The notes under the pieces are model-generated. The model worked only from the letters and a program-made list of their open reading frames with translations, was not told where the DNA came from and made no database searches. A stretch of 64,000 nucleotides of DNA, from assembly GCF_030269925.1 (NCBI RefSeq), contig NC_085130.1:2368501-2432500 (forward strand), written 5' to 3'. Positions within the stretch are counted from its first letter, which is position 1. Each line of letters opens with the position of its first letter. The position numbers were made by a program, and so were the translations under genes. Shown one piece after another: positions 23,201 through 31,019 of this stretch. This DNA is from Bombyx mori (Eukaryota; Arthropoda; Insecta; Lepidoptera; Bombycidae).

Positions 23201-25904
23201 GTATTTAATTATTTGTTTACTTACTTCTTCACGAACATGAAACTTGCCAATTTGGGTAGTTCTGATGACAATACAATAACTACATCCATCCATTGTTTCA
23301 GTACATATGTAGAGATAATTCTCACTACGTAAGAAATGGCTTTGTAATCAACATTTCCTATAATCATTGTAACATTTCCGTCAAACATGAATCGAAAAGT
23401 GTTCTCGTTGTCTGCACCTCAGATATTGCTAATGTCCATCAGAAACTCTATTATCTCTATCTACATAAAAGTTAAAAAAAAATCAGGCTGGTGATCTGAT
23501 GAGAAACAGATTTTTTTTATTGCTTAGAATTGAGGACGAGCTCACAGCCCACGTGGTGTTAAGTGGTCACTGGAGCCCATAGACATCTACAACGTATATG
23601 CGCCACCCACCTTGAGATATAAGTTCTAAGGTCTCAGTATAGTTACAACGGCTGCCCCACCCTTTAAACCGAAACGCAATACTGCTTCACGGCAGAAATA
23701 GGCAGGGCGGTGGTACCTAGCCGTGCGGATTCGCAAGGCGTTCCACTACCAATTTGATTTTCGATGACCTTTTGGTCAATGTAAACAGATAAGCGTACGT
23801 CTCGCCTGATGGTGAGTGATTATCATCGCTCATGGACGTTAGAAATGCCACTGCCAAGCCGATGTCTACCGATTTTTGTAAAACATATTTTAAGTTAAAT
23901 GCCTTTTTTAAGCTATTTTTTAGGTTATTAAAAAAATTTGGGTGTATCTACCCGCGCGGACTCACAAGAGGTCCTACCACCAGTAAAATTGACCAAATTG
24001 AAATGTTCAATCGAATTTTTGGTTTCCAGGCACTGTCACGAGTGGTACCTGGAGAGTGCTAACCGAGCCGGTTCATGTGAATATGCTCCGGACTGCTGTA
24101 GGACTTTTGTCGATAAGGTCTCCTGCATCGCTTGTGCACAGGTAATGGTTGCATTTCTTATTGACTTCATCATTAAACTCATCGACCCATATATTCAATT
24201 CACACTCGGTGTGGTTACCGGAAACTACAGCTATTAATGATGAATGACACTGTCTATTTTGCTTTGAACTTTAGAAGAGCTATCGACATAACGTGGCCTT
24301 ATTGGAAATATTTCAATAAATAATACTTTAATTAAACTATTATAAAATCATTCAAGAATTTTTTTTTCATGTAACAATTTCTCATGTAGGAAATTATAAA
24401 TTGTGTATTAATTAGGGTGTAGTTGTAAGCCGTTTAATTCCCTACAAAAATATGTATTTCTTTTTACTACACGATTAATTCGTTAGATACAATAAAATTT
24501 CAAAGAAAAACAAACCTGTGTTATTGAAATGGGAAATCAAAAATCACAATGTACCTCTAAACATTAATATTCAGACCTCATACTTTACCAGGATTTTTTT
24601 TTTCGTCATCTTGATTGATATTTTTGTAGTACCTAAAAAATTTTTATTTAAAAGTTTTTTTTGGCCCACCCAAGTATTATTCATGGTAGATATTGATTGA
24701 GCTCTGCACTCGCTATCGCGTCTTGTCTATTGTCTGTCTTTGCCAAAAATGCGACTCTAGTTGAAGATTATGTGATTGTTATGCAGATTACAAATCCCAT
24801 GAAATATTGTATTGAGGTAATTAAAGAGAATTTTAATTTATTTATAGTGCTTCGTGTATCACTGCATCTCAGAGCCGGAGGGGGAAAACGCGTCTCGACC
24901 CTGCGCCTGCGCACAACCGCACAGAGAATGCGTTCTGAGGTAATACACTATGACCAAGCACATGGCCAGTGTAACATTGTGCATCAATCTATATATTAAT
25001 ACGTGAAGCAAAAACTTTGTACCCCTGTTTACGAAAATTGGGCGTACGGAGGGCTATGAAATTTCCCATACTTGTAAAGAATATAGGGAAGGAGTGCAGA
25101 ATGTTTTTTTTTTTTTAATTATGCTTAAAATATACAATAAACCGAGCTCACAGGCCAACTGGTGTTAAGTGGTTACTGGAGCCCATAGACATCTACAACG
25201 TAAATGCGCCACCCACCCTGAGATATCAGTTCTATGGTCTCAGTATAGTTACAACGGCTGCCCCGTCCTTCAAACCGCTTTACGGCAGAAATAGGCAGGG
25301 TGGTGGTACATACCCGCGCGGACTCACAAGAGGTCCTACCACCAATAATTACGCAAATTATAATTTTGCGGGTTTGATTTTTATTACACGGTGTTATTCC
25401 TTCACCGTGGAAGTCAATCGTGAGCATTTGTTGAGTACGTATTTCATTAGAAAAATTGGTATCCGCCTGCGGGATTCGAACACCGGTGCATCGCTCAACA
25501 CGAATGCACTGGACGTCTTATCCTTTAGGCCGCGACGACTTGTCACTGGCTTACAAAAAGAGTCTGTATTACATAACTCTGTTTGTGAAAATAGGTGGCT
25601 CGGCATCACACTCCTGAGCGTATTGATCCCGTGCCTGTGGTGCTACGTGCCGCTCAAGTGCTTCCACCGAGCCGCGCGCGCCGCACACGTGGCGGGCGGA
25701 CAGCACGCGCCCGCACACACGCACGCGCACGCAAACATCCGCGCGCGGGACGCGTACAAGGCGACGCCGCTCATCAAACGCGGCCCCCGTGACGTCATCG
25801 ACGCGCCGCCAACCCTCGCGTGTGACGTCACAGAACCCGCCCGCAACCCGCCCGACCCAATCGACTGTCAACGCCAGCGGGCGCAGCTGTTGAGGGAGAA
25901 TTGA
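2257..25904 (+). CDS. Spred: Spred, Sprouty-related EVH1-domain protein (complete, 12 coding exons)
   Basis: Spred proteins sit at the plasma membrane and damp receptor tyrosine kinase signalling by blocking Ras-to-Raf/ERK activation; the EVH1 domain of vertebrate Spreds recruits neurofibromin. Twelve exons join in phase to about 471 residues, close to vertebrate Spred1. EVH1 spans residues 8-138 ([61 protein letters not shown]). A middle region carries [14 protein letters not shown]. The C-terminal Sprouty domain (from about residue 273) holds the Cys clusters LKCKHC, CCRTF, SCIACAQ, CFVYHC, PCACAQ and CLWCY. Coding runs join(2257..2276, 9444..9574, 11335..11429, 14637..14805, 18898..18986, 19419..19539, 21105..21193, 21979..22078, 22766..22853, 24030..24141, 24848..24939, 25595..25904). 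Only the exon 5 donor is uncertain. The motif order makes the family assignment very strong. Confidence 0.93.
2277..4598. other. Spred intron 1, proximal part
   Basis: Intron DNA after a canonical gtaagt donor. A short (gata)n run lies near 3020-3036. No recognisable repeat or coding exon was found apart from that. Confidence 0.5.
4599..4920 (+). repeat. Bm1 SINE with amplified leader
   Basis: Body and tail are standard, but the segment actggtggtaggacctcttg at the front occurs four times in slightly divergent, near-tandem copies (4599-4700) before the body begins. Confidence 0.88.
5645..5860 (+). repeat. Bm1 SINE nested in the left arm of the foldback element
   Basis: 5'-truncated copy ending in an A tract of about 30 bases. 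It interrupts the left inverted repeat between the gtacccc and ttgcgcaaacgg segments, which are contiguous in the right arm. Confidence 0.88.
6284..6390. repeat. (AAT)n microsatellite stretch
   Basis: Interrupted aat/taa triplet runs in the centre of the foldback element. Confidence 0.7.
7409..7830 (-). repeat. Retroposon tail family B (aggctatcagc...aggtaggaaaa)
   Basis: One of about a dozen related copies in the window. The constant end is gctgaaatagcctctcaagg ... gtaggaaaaa on the sense strand; the opposite end varies from copy to copy. That is the mark of 5'-truncated non-LTR retroelements, so this is read as a LINE 3' end on the - strand. The parent LINE is not identified. Confidence 0.6.
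8012..8739 (+). mobile_element. Harbinger/PIF-like non-autonomous DNA element
   Basis: Imperfect terminal inverted repeats gccgaatttacattacgaaa (8012) and tttcgtaatgtaaactcggc (8720). An ATG at 8278 opens [20 protein letters not shown] and then [11 protein letters not shown] before TAA (8371). This is the start of a MADF/Myb-type DNA-binding domain as found in Harbinger second proteins. The rest of the coding region is deleted. The 8343 open frame overlapping it is meaningless. Confidence 0.6.
9039..9230 (+). repeat. Bm1 SINE with internal deletion
   Basis: The body jumps from gagaccttt straight to gtctatgggctcc, losing about 45 bases present in other copies. Confidence 0.85.
9444..9574 (+). 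CDS. Spred: Spred exon 2 (EVH1, first half)
   Basis: Acceptor tcccag|t at 9443/9444 and donor acag|gtacct at 9574/9575. It encodes [18 protein letters not shown], then W26, [11 protein letters not shown] and a basic linker. GGW followed by a glycine run is diagnostic of the Spred EVH1. The exon ends in phase 1. Confidence 0.92.
9599..9880 (-). mobile_element. Helitron-like fragment (agctgacccggcagacttcg family)
   Basis: Read on the - strand it ends cgaagtctgccgggtcagCTAG followed by host T, as Helitron 3' ends do. The same family appears complete at 60200-60496. Its other end here runs into the next Helitron. Confidence 0.55.
9885..10097 (+). mobile_element. Non-autonomous Helitron
   Basis: Starts around ctaatatataaatctacagt and ends cagcgaagcgggcgagtacg gCTAG at 10097 before T. 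The gcccgcttcgctgg hairpin sits just ahead of CTAG, the diagnostic Helitron 3' structure. Confidence 0.7.
10336..10424 (+). mobile_element. Helitron 3' fragment
   Basis: Only the last 90 bases of the same family: tatatgagtgttggactccc through the hairpin gcccagcgaagcgggc to CTAG at 10424, then T. Confidence 0.65.
10582..10796 (+). repeat. Bm1 SINE, fused to a family B tail
   Basis: Lacks the head. It runs from tggtggtaggacctcttgtg to tgtgaactcgtcc and then passes directly into the family B sequence at 10806. Confidence 0.85.
10806..10880 (+). repeat. Retroposon family B, 75-base 3' end
   Basis: Shortest copy seen: gtgagctcacctactagtta through cctctcaaggct to ggtaggaaaaaaaa. Its sense-strand poly(A) supports the LINE-tail reading. 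Confidence 0.55.
10884..11010 (+). repeat. Helitron internal fragment
   Basis: gaacgcgctaatctcaggaa ctactgatccgatttg and tttatcgaggaaggctt match, inverted, the inside of the Helitron at 38033-38480. No ends are preserved. Confidence 0.45.
11335..11429 (+). CDS. Spred: Spred exon 3 (EVH1, middle)
   Basis: Acceptor ctccgcag|ga and donor aatatg|gtacgt. After a low-complexity linker ([17 protein letters not shown]) it encodes [14 protein letters not shown], the strand-loop segment that precedes VVLEC in EVH1. Phases 1 in and 0 out fit both neighbours. Confidence 0.92.
11881..12808 (-). mobile_element. Tc1/IS630-type transposon remnant
   Basis: Related ends gtacactcacgtgcaaaaac (11881) and, inverted, agtacacttgcgtacagtga (12808) bracket a decayed transposase on the - strand. 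A recognisable N-terminal stretch (12590 downward) reads [43 protein letters not shown], a helix-turn-helix region seen in insect Tc1-like elements. Stops follow at 12351; the catalytic part is lost. Confidence 0.5.
13138..13345 (+). repeat. Retroposon family B, degenerate
   Basis: cagcccactgagttactagc, gatccggtggtagattc and agcactgcttttgctagg match family B with many substitutions, so this is an old copy. Confidence 0.5.
13931..14364 (-). repeat. Bm1 SINE, full length
   Basis: Head to tail copy. The head (14170-14364) includes the tRNA-like gggttcgaatc-type B box (here diverged: gagattcgaacaccgg) and gtcgtggctaacggataag. Confidence 0.9.
14385..14590 (-). repeat. Bm1 SINE, highly degenerate
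   Basis: Skeleton of the Bm1 body (catagacatcaacaacgtaa, aaacgcattactgcttggcg) with heavy divergence. It ends about 46 bases before the exon 4 acceptor of Spred. Confidence 0.65.
14637..14805 (+). CDS. Spred: Spred exon 4 (EVH1, C-terminal half)
   Basis: Acceptor catccacag|gtcg and donor gacg|gtaatt. It encodes [19 protein letters not shown], then [16 protein letters not shown], then [21 protein letters not shown]: the most conserved part of the Spred EVH1, with the FHHW ligand-groove residues intact. Confidence 0.96.
14947..15192 (-). repeat. Bm1 SINE, body only
   Basis: From the tail ttaatgcatttatgggtgga to gtcctaccaccagtg. Confidence 0.9.
15915..16050 (+). repeat. Retroposon family B fragment
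   Basis: gtggtggattcagcgaagca ctgctcttgctaggg and cagctgaaatagccc, the 3' half only. Confidence 0.5.
16480..16745 (+). repeat. Retroposon family B
   Basis: From acccgtcgcttgcgacgaag to gcataggtagggaaaaaaaa. The A tract is on the + strand. Confidence 0.6.
16955..17190 (+). pseudogene. Non-LTR reverse transcriptase, C-terminal fragment
   Basis: + strand reads [35 protein letters not shown], then AKHRAV and stops. [14 protein letters not shown] is the conserved C-terminus of RTE-like insect reverse transcriptases. 5'-truncated and inactive. Confidence 0.6.
17394..17590 (+). repeat. Bm1 SINE, 5'-truncated
   Basis: From ctgcctatttctgccgtgac, with a short deletion in the gaagcagtaatg segment, to ccaatctaagcgacaaataa. 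Confidence 0.85.
17694..18365 (+). mobile_element. pogo/Tigger-like deletion derivative
   Basis: 672 bp flanked by TA. Terminal inverted repeats cagtcaaacctgggtaagtg (17694) and tatccaggtttgactg (18350-18365). The ends carry many ctataagtgagagt-type subrepeats. An ATG at 18177 opens [34 protein letters not shown]: the CENP-B/Psq helix-turn-helix of pogo-family transposases. The frame ends at 18281 on entering the right terminal region, so the catalytic domain is deleted. Confidence 0.75.
18898..18986 (+). CDS. Spred: Spred exon 5 (linker; 3' end ambiguous)
   Basis: Acceptor tttacag|gt at 18897/18898 joins exon 4 in phase (split Gly codon), then [19 protein letters not shown] and an acidic stretch ending NNIFE. 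Three GT donors keep phase 0: 18987 (gag|gttcgt, best consensus), 19002 and 19020. The longest form adds [11 protein letters not shown] and reaches the minisatellite. The frame hits TGA at 19023, so one of these is probably used. Confidence 0.7.
19013..19418 (+). repeat. Nine-unit minisatellite filling Spred intron 5
   Basis: Nine head-to-tail units each beginning gggctcggtgtgacgtcac. Two unit lengths are used: 48 bases (units 1, 3, 7, 8; unit 9 is 50 with the splice acceptor) and 41 bases (units 2, 4, 5, 6). All nine hold the perfect palindrome TGACGTCA. The last unit changes tgctgtgcgct to tgctgtgttgcag, creating the acceptor of exon 6. Several overlapping open frames on both strands are artefacts of the repeat. 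Confidence 0.95.
19419..19539 (+). CDS. Spred: Spred exon 6
   Basis: Acceptor gtgttgcag|tgtctc ends the last minisatellite unit. It encodes [20 protein letters not shown], a run of arginines and [17 protein letters not shown], with donor atg|gtgagc. Ser/Arg-rich spacer between EVH1 and the Sprouty domain. It ends in phase 1. Confidence 0.85.
19553..19780 (-). repeat. Bm1 SINE, body only
   Basis: Starts 13 bases after the exon 6 donor of Spred and ends abruptly at ggactcacaa, where a foldback-element fragment begins. Confidence 0.9.
19781..19900 (+). mobile_element. Foldback-element terminus fragment
   Basis: Matches the right arm of the 5.6-7.25 kb element (gtggtaaatttcatactact, cgtccgcgcaattttcgtaa, caaagtttttgcttcac). 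Confidence 0.6.
20040..20260 (+). repeat. Interspersed repeat (taagcgacatttttg family)
   Basis: Shares taagcgacatttttgtaact, tttaattgaagtt and aacatcgaactgttgatg with 22125-22290 and with the pieces either side of the Helitron at 38033-38480. Class unknown. Confidence 0.45.
20444..20857 (+). mobile_element. Unclassified retroposon starting gactttttggcgggagcgcg
   Basis: About 414 bp ending taaaatcccttaaaaaatt. Flanked by imperfect direct repeats ttgttaaatatt / ttgttaaaaatatt. A second copy with an exact 11-bp target duplication lies at 36139-37006. Confidence 0.6.
21105..21193 (+). CDS. Spred: Spred exon 7
   Basis: Acceptor aattttag|at and donor act|gtgagt. It encodes [20 protein letters not shown] then RCHYVHLST. 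This acidic Tyr-rich stretch with the following VHEYTYPQ sits where vertebrate Spreds have the Kit-binding region; that equivalence is inferred from position only. Confidence 0.88.
21362..21604 (+). pseudogene. RTE-type reverse transcriptase, C-terminal fragment
   Basis: [68 protein letters not shown]: the C-terminal end of an RTE-like polyprotein. It breaks off inside KKWMD, where a Bm1 begins. Same family as 60575-60990. Confidence 0.7.
21605..21838 (+). repeat. Bm1 SINE, 5'-truncated
   Basis: Contains an internal duplication around 21660-21695 (gaagggtggggc ... aaagggtggggc). Abuts the RTE fragment without spacer. Confidence 0.88.
21979..22078 (+). CDS. Spred: Spred exon 8
   Basis: Acceptor cgtgccag|gtcc and donor ttcag|gttcga. 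It encodes [20 protein letters not shown] followed by [13 protein letters not shown]. Phase 0 in, phase 1 out. Confidence 0.88.
22125..22290 (-). repeat. Interspersed repeat (taagcgacatttatc family)
   Basis: tttaagcgacatttatcttt, tatttggtatcaccatcaac, agttcgatgtttttaattga. It shows the uninterrupted version of the site hit by the 38-kb Helitron. Confidence 0.45.
22433..22745 (-). repeat. Retroposon family B in Spred intron 8
   Basis: Constant end at ttttttctctacctatgctg (22441). Truncates within atggatcaggag, 20 bases before the exon 9 acceptor. Confidence 0.6.
22766..22853 (+). CDS. Spred: Spred exon 9 (start of Sprouty domain)
   Basis: Acceptor gtgtttag|gt. It encodes [20 protein letters not shown] then TFQARLKC. 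The donor tgcaa|gtcagt leaves two bases that complete Lys with exon 10, giving LKCKHCHEWY, the first Cys cluster of the Sprouty domain. Confidence 0.88.
22992..23110 (+). repeat. Retroposon family C (gtaggcagcggcttggctct ... ggcaataaaa)
   Basis: Family C recurs nine times here. Consensus landmarks are ggtaggcagcg, ttgctgaagtccatgggcga, cggtaaccactcaccatc, gtctgcctacaaaggcaata and an A tail. It behaves as a short SINE or LINE 3' end. Confidence 0.6.
23511..23752 (-). repeat. Bm1 SINE, body only
   Basis: Tail at ttttttttattgcttagaat. It stops at ggcgttccactaccaattt. Confidence 0.9.
23763..23890 (-). repeat. Retroposon family C, degenerate
   Basis: ctgatggtgagtgattatca, gctcatggacgttagaaatg and cactgccaagccgatgtctacc. 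Confidence 0.5.
23943..23984 (-). repeat. Bm1 fragment (42 bases)
   Basis: tacccgcgcggactcacaag aggtcctaccaccagtaa only. It lies 45 bases before the exon 10 acceptor. Confidence 0.75.
24030..24141 (+). CDS. Spred: Spred exon 10 (Sprouty Cys-rich domain)
   Basis: Acceptor tttccag|g and donor cacag|gtaatg. It encodes [37 protein letters not shown]: eight cysteines in the spacing of Sprouty/Spred C-termini. Confidence 0.95.
24848..24939 (+). CDS. Spred: Spred exon 11 (Sprouty Cys-rich domain)
   Basis: Acceptor tttatag|tgc and donor ctgag|gtaata. It encodes [20 protein letters not shown] then [10 protein letters not shown]. The YHC.S..EG motif followed by PC.C is the family signature. Confidence 0.95.
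24985..25142 (+). mobile_element. Foldback-element left terminus
   Basis: tacgtgaagcaaaaactttg, gctatgaaatttcccatact, ggaaggagtgcagaatg match the 5.6-kb element's arm. It is cut off at ataca|ataaac by a Bm1. Confidence 0.65.
25143..25541 (-). repeat. Bm1 SINE, nearly full length, next to Spred last exon
   Basis: Has the tRNA-like head (gggattcgaacaccggtgca, cttatcctttaggccgcgac) but lacks the last 25 bases of the tail. Ends 53 bases before the exon 12 acceptor. Confidence 0.9.
25595..25904 (+). CDS. Spred: Spred exon 12 (C-terminus and stop)
   Basis: Acceptor aaaatag|gtgg. [20 protein letters not shown] then LKCFHR is the hydrophobic, Cys-bearing membrane-association segment (palmitoylated in vertebrate family members). 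A further 80 or so residues, rich in His, Ala and Arg ([12 protein letters not shown]), extend past the usual vertebrate end and stop at TGA 25902-25904. The exon is strikingly G+C-rich and holds two TGACGTCA sites (25790, 25823). A 194-codon antisense frame here is a by-product of that composition. Confidence 0.93.
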
Positions 25905-27620
25905 AGTCTGCAGGACTACACCTTGGAGCGAGAGAGCGTCGACCTCAACGACATATGAGAAGAAATTGTCCCCCTGGAGCTTTTGTGGAAGAGAAGTAGG
26001 CTCATCGATTTGTGAAAGTGTTTCGTGCGATACTAAGTGCTTGTGACGTCGTCGACTTGTTTTCGTTATAACCTGTCTGTTTATAGTGAAATAGTGTTTT
26101 GGTGTCATGCCCGATACTGACAGTATCGGCAAGTCATAATGAAAATGAAACACCCATTAAATGCCCAAGAAAGGACAGTTAATTGATTGCGGCATTTGTG
26201 TGCCCGTGTACTTGATAAGGGCTGCAATGATAAAGTATTTGATCGGACGCTACTGGCGACATCGTTGCTTTTATGCATCAGACAACGGGCAAGGTTAATT
26301 TGTTTTTGACGCCACGTTTCCATATAATATACACCGTAAAGTTTATGTGGCAAAAATAAAGGTGATCGAGCTATGTGTAAACAAAAAAATAAAAACAGGT
26401 TGTACTAATTACATGTTTCCTTCTGATTAAGTAAAGAAGACGTCGTTGCGCACGGAATGGTATTTAATAGATCTGTGTCAAACTAATGAATTTTAAATGA
26501 GATTTTTACTATTAATTATGTAATGTTCATCAGGATGCGTGAGATGACAGCAAGATGGTGTCGTGATTCGATCTCAGTGCTAAAAAATAATACTGCCATA
26601 ATACTTAAAATATATATTTAAAGTAACGAAAAGAGATAAACGCACTGATGAAATAAAATGTAAATCAATTTTCATAGTTGGGTACATCACACAATACGCA
26701 CATCCGCATTTTCCTAGCTATTACCTGTCATTCGTGTTAGTTTAGCTAAATTAATATCAGAATTTAAATGTTAAGGAAAACAATGTGACCGATTAATGTT
26801 ACCAGAAACGTCGGTCGAGCAATTGTATGCGAGTGTTTTTAAAGATTACAATGTTCGTTTTTATGTAATTGACAAATGTTATTTGAAAAAAAAGAAGACA
26901 TTGAATTAAATGTAAATATGAAGCAAAGTATAGCTGCACGGTCAGCATTTTTTTGTAATTTTTTTTTAAATTCATATAATTGCATCTAATGATGCGTACA
27001 AGTGTTTAAATATTAACGTTAGTTGAAAACTAATTTATATAAATGTTAAATTATTACTAGTACGTAGCGACGAAATTTTAAAATAATAATTATTAAAATA
27101 CTAAAAAACTTTCCGTATCACACGTAACACGGTAAAAACATTTGACCAAACGATAATAATAAAATTAAATCTGATTAAAAAAAACGTAATAGGTGTCTGT
27201 ATTCAATAGAAGAGAAATGGTGTGAATAAGTGTGATGAAATTAAAGTTTAATATAATAATAAAAAAATTACATCAATGTTTCAAGACTGTGTGACCAGTG
27301 GTGAATGGACAATTTTTTGGTGATGACAACACTGGCATAGTGATCGGACACTTGAGTGCTTAATATAAATTAAATATTTAAAGAAGAAAATACTTTTAAC
27401 CAATTATTGAATTGGGTTATTTATTATATTCTTGTCAAAGACTTTCGTAATTATCCGTGGTTAGACATAAGACTTTTTCAGCCTGCAATTTCTCGGCTAA
27501 CTTGAATAAGTTCAAGTGAAATCTTAAGCTGAGTAAATGCATGGGAACCTTGTAAAATTAATATAAATGTCTTTAACATTAAGTGTATTCAAATAACTGT
27601 GTTTTTTATTTTAATAAACT
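25905..27620 (+). other. Spred 3' UTR region (extent uncertain)
   Basis: Non-repetitive DNA that turns steadily AT-rich after the Spred stop. Candidate polyadenylation signals AATAAA lie at 26355, 26652 and 27613. No SINE insertion is visible here, unlike the introns, as expected for transcribed 3' UTR. The true end cannot be fixed without cDNA. Confidence 0.4.
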
Positions 27621-29720
27621 TAATAATTAAACTTCAAAGTTTATGAAGTTATCAACGTACATCACGATTTGTGCATAAATAAAATTAGTAATAAATTTAC
27701 TAAGATTTTGTATTATAATGAGGCTTCTTGATAACTAATCATTGCGTACTACATCCCACCGGCATTATTATTAACAATTTGACAGTCCCCTCTTATAAAT
27801 TATGTTGAGATAAGACTTGAATAAACAAATCACTGTATGAAAAATCCATAAAATATGTTGTCTCTCTCGCTGTAATGTACACAGAACGAGACAGCAACGA
27901 TTGCTTATCAACATAAATAGAATTTATCTACCATTTTTTAATTACGATCAGATTTTAAGTGCCATTAATTTATCAATATTTATAACTGATAATTTTCATA
28001 ATTTTTAAGTCTTCCATTACAAATACACAATCAATACCCACCTCAAGTCTTAGGCTTAAAGATCTGATTTATTTTATTTATTTATATTTTTATTGCAACA
28101 TTAAGATCTGATTTTATCTGTGGTTTTGTCTTTTGACATGTGTCAATGTAATTTTTTTTTTGTTTGTAACATCTGCATTTATCTAGATTACCTTATTTAT
28201 TTACTAATTAGAAATGGTGTTACTTGTTTGTTAATGATTGCATTCCAATGAGATTTTTATTGTGCTATTTAAAAAAAATCATTTTAAAACGCAATTCCGA
28301 GTTTTAAAATTGTAAAGTAAAATTTGACATATCTCTGAATTGTTTTTGCTTCATGGCGAGACGAGGGTCGTCGCAGATTATATTTTTACGAAATTAAAGC
28401 TAGTATTTCGTGACTTCTGACAATTAACCCACTTGCTGTATGTATGTATTGAAAAAAAAAAGCTGTCATAGCTTGACAAGTCTTAACGTCATAACGAACT
28501 AGAGTTCCATGACTCAAAGTTACAACAATCTTAATTTGTATTTAACTTTATAGTTCTGATACGGGTAATAATGTTACCTATTTTTTGATTGGTCGTTGTG
28601 TAATTTTTAATAATAATAATAATGTTTAAAGAAAAAAATAACTTATTGTAATGTCACTTGTGAATACATAATCGATTTGTAGTTGTGCGTTTCCATTATT
28701 CGTTATAATGAGATCAACAGCAATTGAGGTTTAGTAAAAATTAGTGAATATAGTATTTTAAAAAAAAAAGTGTTAAAAATACACTTGTACATGTTTAGTA
28801 GCGTGGTAAGATCATTGTAAAATTTGTTTCAAATTTAGGTGTCTTTGTACAGCGCTGTTATGAAATTAATGCTATAGGCAAATTGGATAATCACCGAAAG
28901 GATTGAAGTTTGTCTAACAGTTTTGCCATTGCCGATTTAAAACTAGGTTGATGTCGGCTTCACGACAAATCAATAGTCCCATTAATGGAGGTGATATTGA
29001 ATAAAATCAAAGTGAAACAGCGCGGTGCAAAGACGCATTAGAAGTCTAGTCGTAAATTCAGTATTGTAATTTAAAAAAATATATAATGAAAAGACCAAAT
29101 TTCGTTAAATCTTTCTCGTTCGACGAAATCGGCTCACGTAACATCTCAAGGTACCACGCTCAATTCAAAGTTCATATTGAAAAATCAGTATTAGGTAAAA
29201 AGGAATAAAATACAAAATCCCCTGACTTATTTGAACGGGCTCACTTATAACGTCTAGAGCGATTTTGTATTTTCGTTTTTCGTCGTCACAGTTATCGTGT
29301 GGCGGCGAAAAAAAGTGTCATCGAACGCGCGTACGTCAGTCGTCTTTGAAACGTCACTGTCAATTTGACAGACGTCACCCGATTTGGGTTCGAAGTTTAA
29401 AAAATTTGCTAGCAGCGTTGCATCTTTTGATCCCAACTTGAACCGTTTTCGTCTGAAACATCTCCGTGTATGTTTTTTATTTTTTTTATTTTTTCTTCTC
29501 AATACAATAATACGTATTTATGGTCGATGTTTAAATCTAAGGTGTGAATGGATTACAAACTATAAAAGAAATATGAAGAGACTTATAAATAATCAATCGG
29601 TCTGTAGTTGACTTTAATACAAAACTGAGTGTGGTCGAGTTAATAAAATTGATTCAGTATTCAATGGCGATTTTTATTTGGCATTTCTTTTTTTTTTATC
29701 TGCGTAAGTTGAATGTACGT
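27621..29720. other. Intergenic DNA, no gene seen
   Basis: AT-rich and largely free of recognised repeats. Small open frames at 29254-29611 on both strands overlap each other and show no conserved motif. A G+C-richer patch with tttgacagacgtcacccg lies near 29360. Confidence 0.5.
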
Positions 29721-29723
29721 TCA

Positions 29724-29933
29724 TCTATACTTCTATACTAATATATAAATCTACAGTGGTTTTTACGGATGTTCCGTTATAACTACTAAACCATGCATCA
29801 GATTGACTTGAAACTTGTTATCCATGCAGAAAATACATGTACTTAATGGATAGGCTAATATTTATATGAGTGTTGGACTCCCTAATAATAATGTTAATTT
29901 TAAATGCCCAGCGAAGCGGGCGAGTGCGGCTAG
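29724..29933 (+). mobile_element. Non-autonomous Helitron
   Basis: Complete: starts TCTATACTTCTATACTAATA after host A (29723) and ends in the hairpin gcccagcgaagcgggc, then gagtgcggCTAG at 29933 before host T. Insertion between A and T without target duplication is the Helitron rule. Confidence 0.8.
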
Positions 29934-30044
29934 TATAATATATAATTATTATTCTGAGATATATTGGCGTCCAAAAATCGAGAAAAGAACTTTTGAGACA
30001 ACATGACACCGGCCAATTGATATTACTTTAGGTTAAAAGAACTT

Positions 30045-30718
30045 TCTAGGGGAGGCTCTTACTGTGAGCTTGGGTATCTCGAAAGTCTTCGAGAAGGTCT
30101 GGCATAAGGTACTCCTGTCGAAGTTACCGACTTACGGAATCCCCAAAGGACTGCAAATAGATGGCTAGCTTTTTGGATGGGCGTAACATCGCAGATGTTC
30201 GATGTGGGGGAGCCACTATGCTATATATTAATGACAAGTATTGCTATACAGACAGCACGAGCGATGCGCAATAAATCGGCCCTTAGAGCCTCACATAGTG
30301 TGGTGCAGGAAAGTCGATCAAAACTTGTGACTGAACTAAGAAATCTCTGAGGCGGGTCTTCGATTGAAGTGAATTATGTTTAGTTGAATACAACGATTGG
30401 TTCGTTCACTGCGAAGATAGACCCTTTGGTCATAATGCCGCAATTCCAAGGTGTATCCCTGCAACCTTCCACGAGTGTTAGCATTCACGGCATTGACGTC
30501 ATTTGGAGATGAAAGCCAAGTTGTCGCCAAAAATGCTGAGAATACTCAATAGTACGAAACGCCTGGACAAAGACTTGCTTTACAAATGCAAGTCCGACCT
30601 CGCGTGGGGTACTGCTTGCACTTCTGGGCCGGGGCTCCCAAATACCAGCAACATCTATTTGACTCCATACAGAGACGGGCTGTTCGGATTGTCGATAATC
30701 CCGATTCTCGGGGATCCT
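30045..30718 (+). pseudogene. Jockey-like reverse transcriptase fragment, decayed
   Basis: In shifting frames the + strand reads VSLGISKVFEKVWHKVLLSK LPTYGIP, then AKLSPKMLRILNSTKRLDKD LLYK and LHLWAGAPKYQQHLFDSIQR RAVRIVDNPDS. These are conserved blocks of an insect non-LTR reverse transcriptase C-terminal half. Many stops and frameshifts. A Bm1 interrupts it at 30719. Confidence 0.65.
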
Positions 30719-30926
30719 TTTTTTATTTATTTTTTATTGCTTAAATGGATGGACGAGCTCACAGCCCACCTGGCGTTAAGTGGTTACTGGAGCCCACAGA
30801 CATCTACAACGTAAATGCGCCACCCACCTTGAGATATAAGTTCTAAGATCTCAGTATAGTTACAACGGCTGCCCTACCCTTCAGGCCGAAACGCATTACT
30901 GCTTCACGGTAGAAATAGGCAGGGGA
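30719..30926 (-). repeat. Bm1 SINE inserted in a dead LINE
   Basis: Tail at tttttttatttattttttat; stops at ggtagaaataggcagggg, where a family C fragment follows. Confidence 0.88.
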
Positions 30927-31019
30927 CTCCGACATTACTGATGATCCATGCATGATCAGCGGTAACCACTCACCACCAGGTGTACCGTATATTCATCTGC
31001 CAATGTGGGTAATAAAAAA
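30927..31019 (+). repeat. Retroposon family C fragment
   Basis: cggtaaccactcaccaccag gtgtaccgtatattc and atctgccaatgtgggtaata. Confidence 0.5.

Noticed and set aside
25569..26153. 194-codon frame on the - strand
   Set aside because: It is antisense to the GC-rich last exon of Spred, which has clear family motifs; the antisense product has none.
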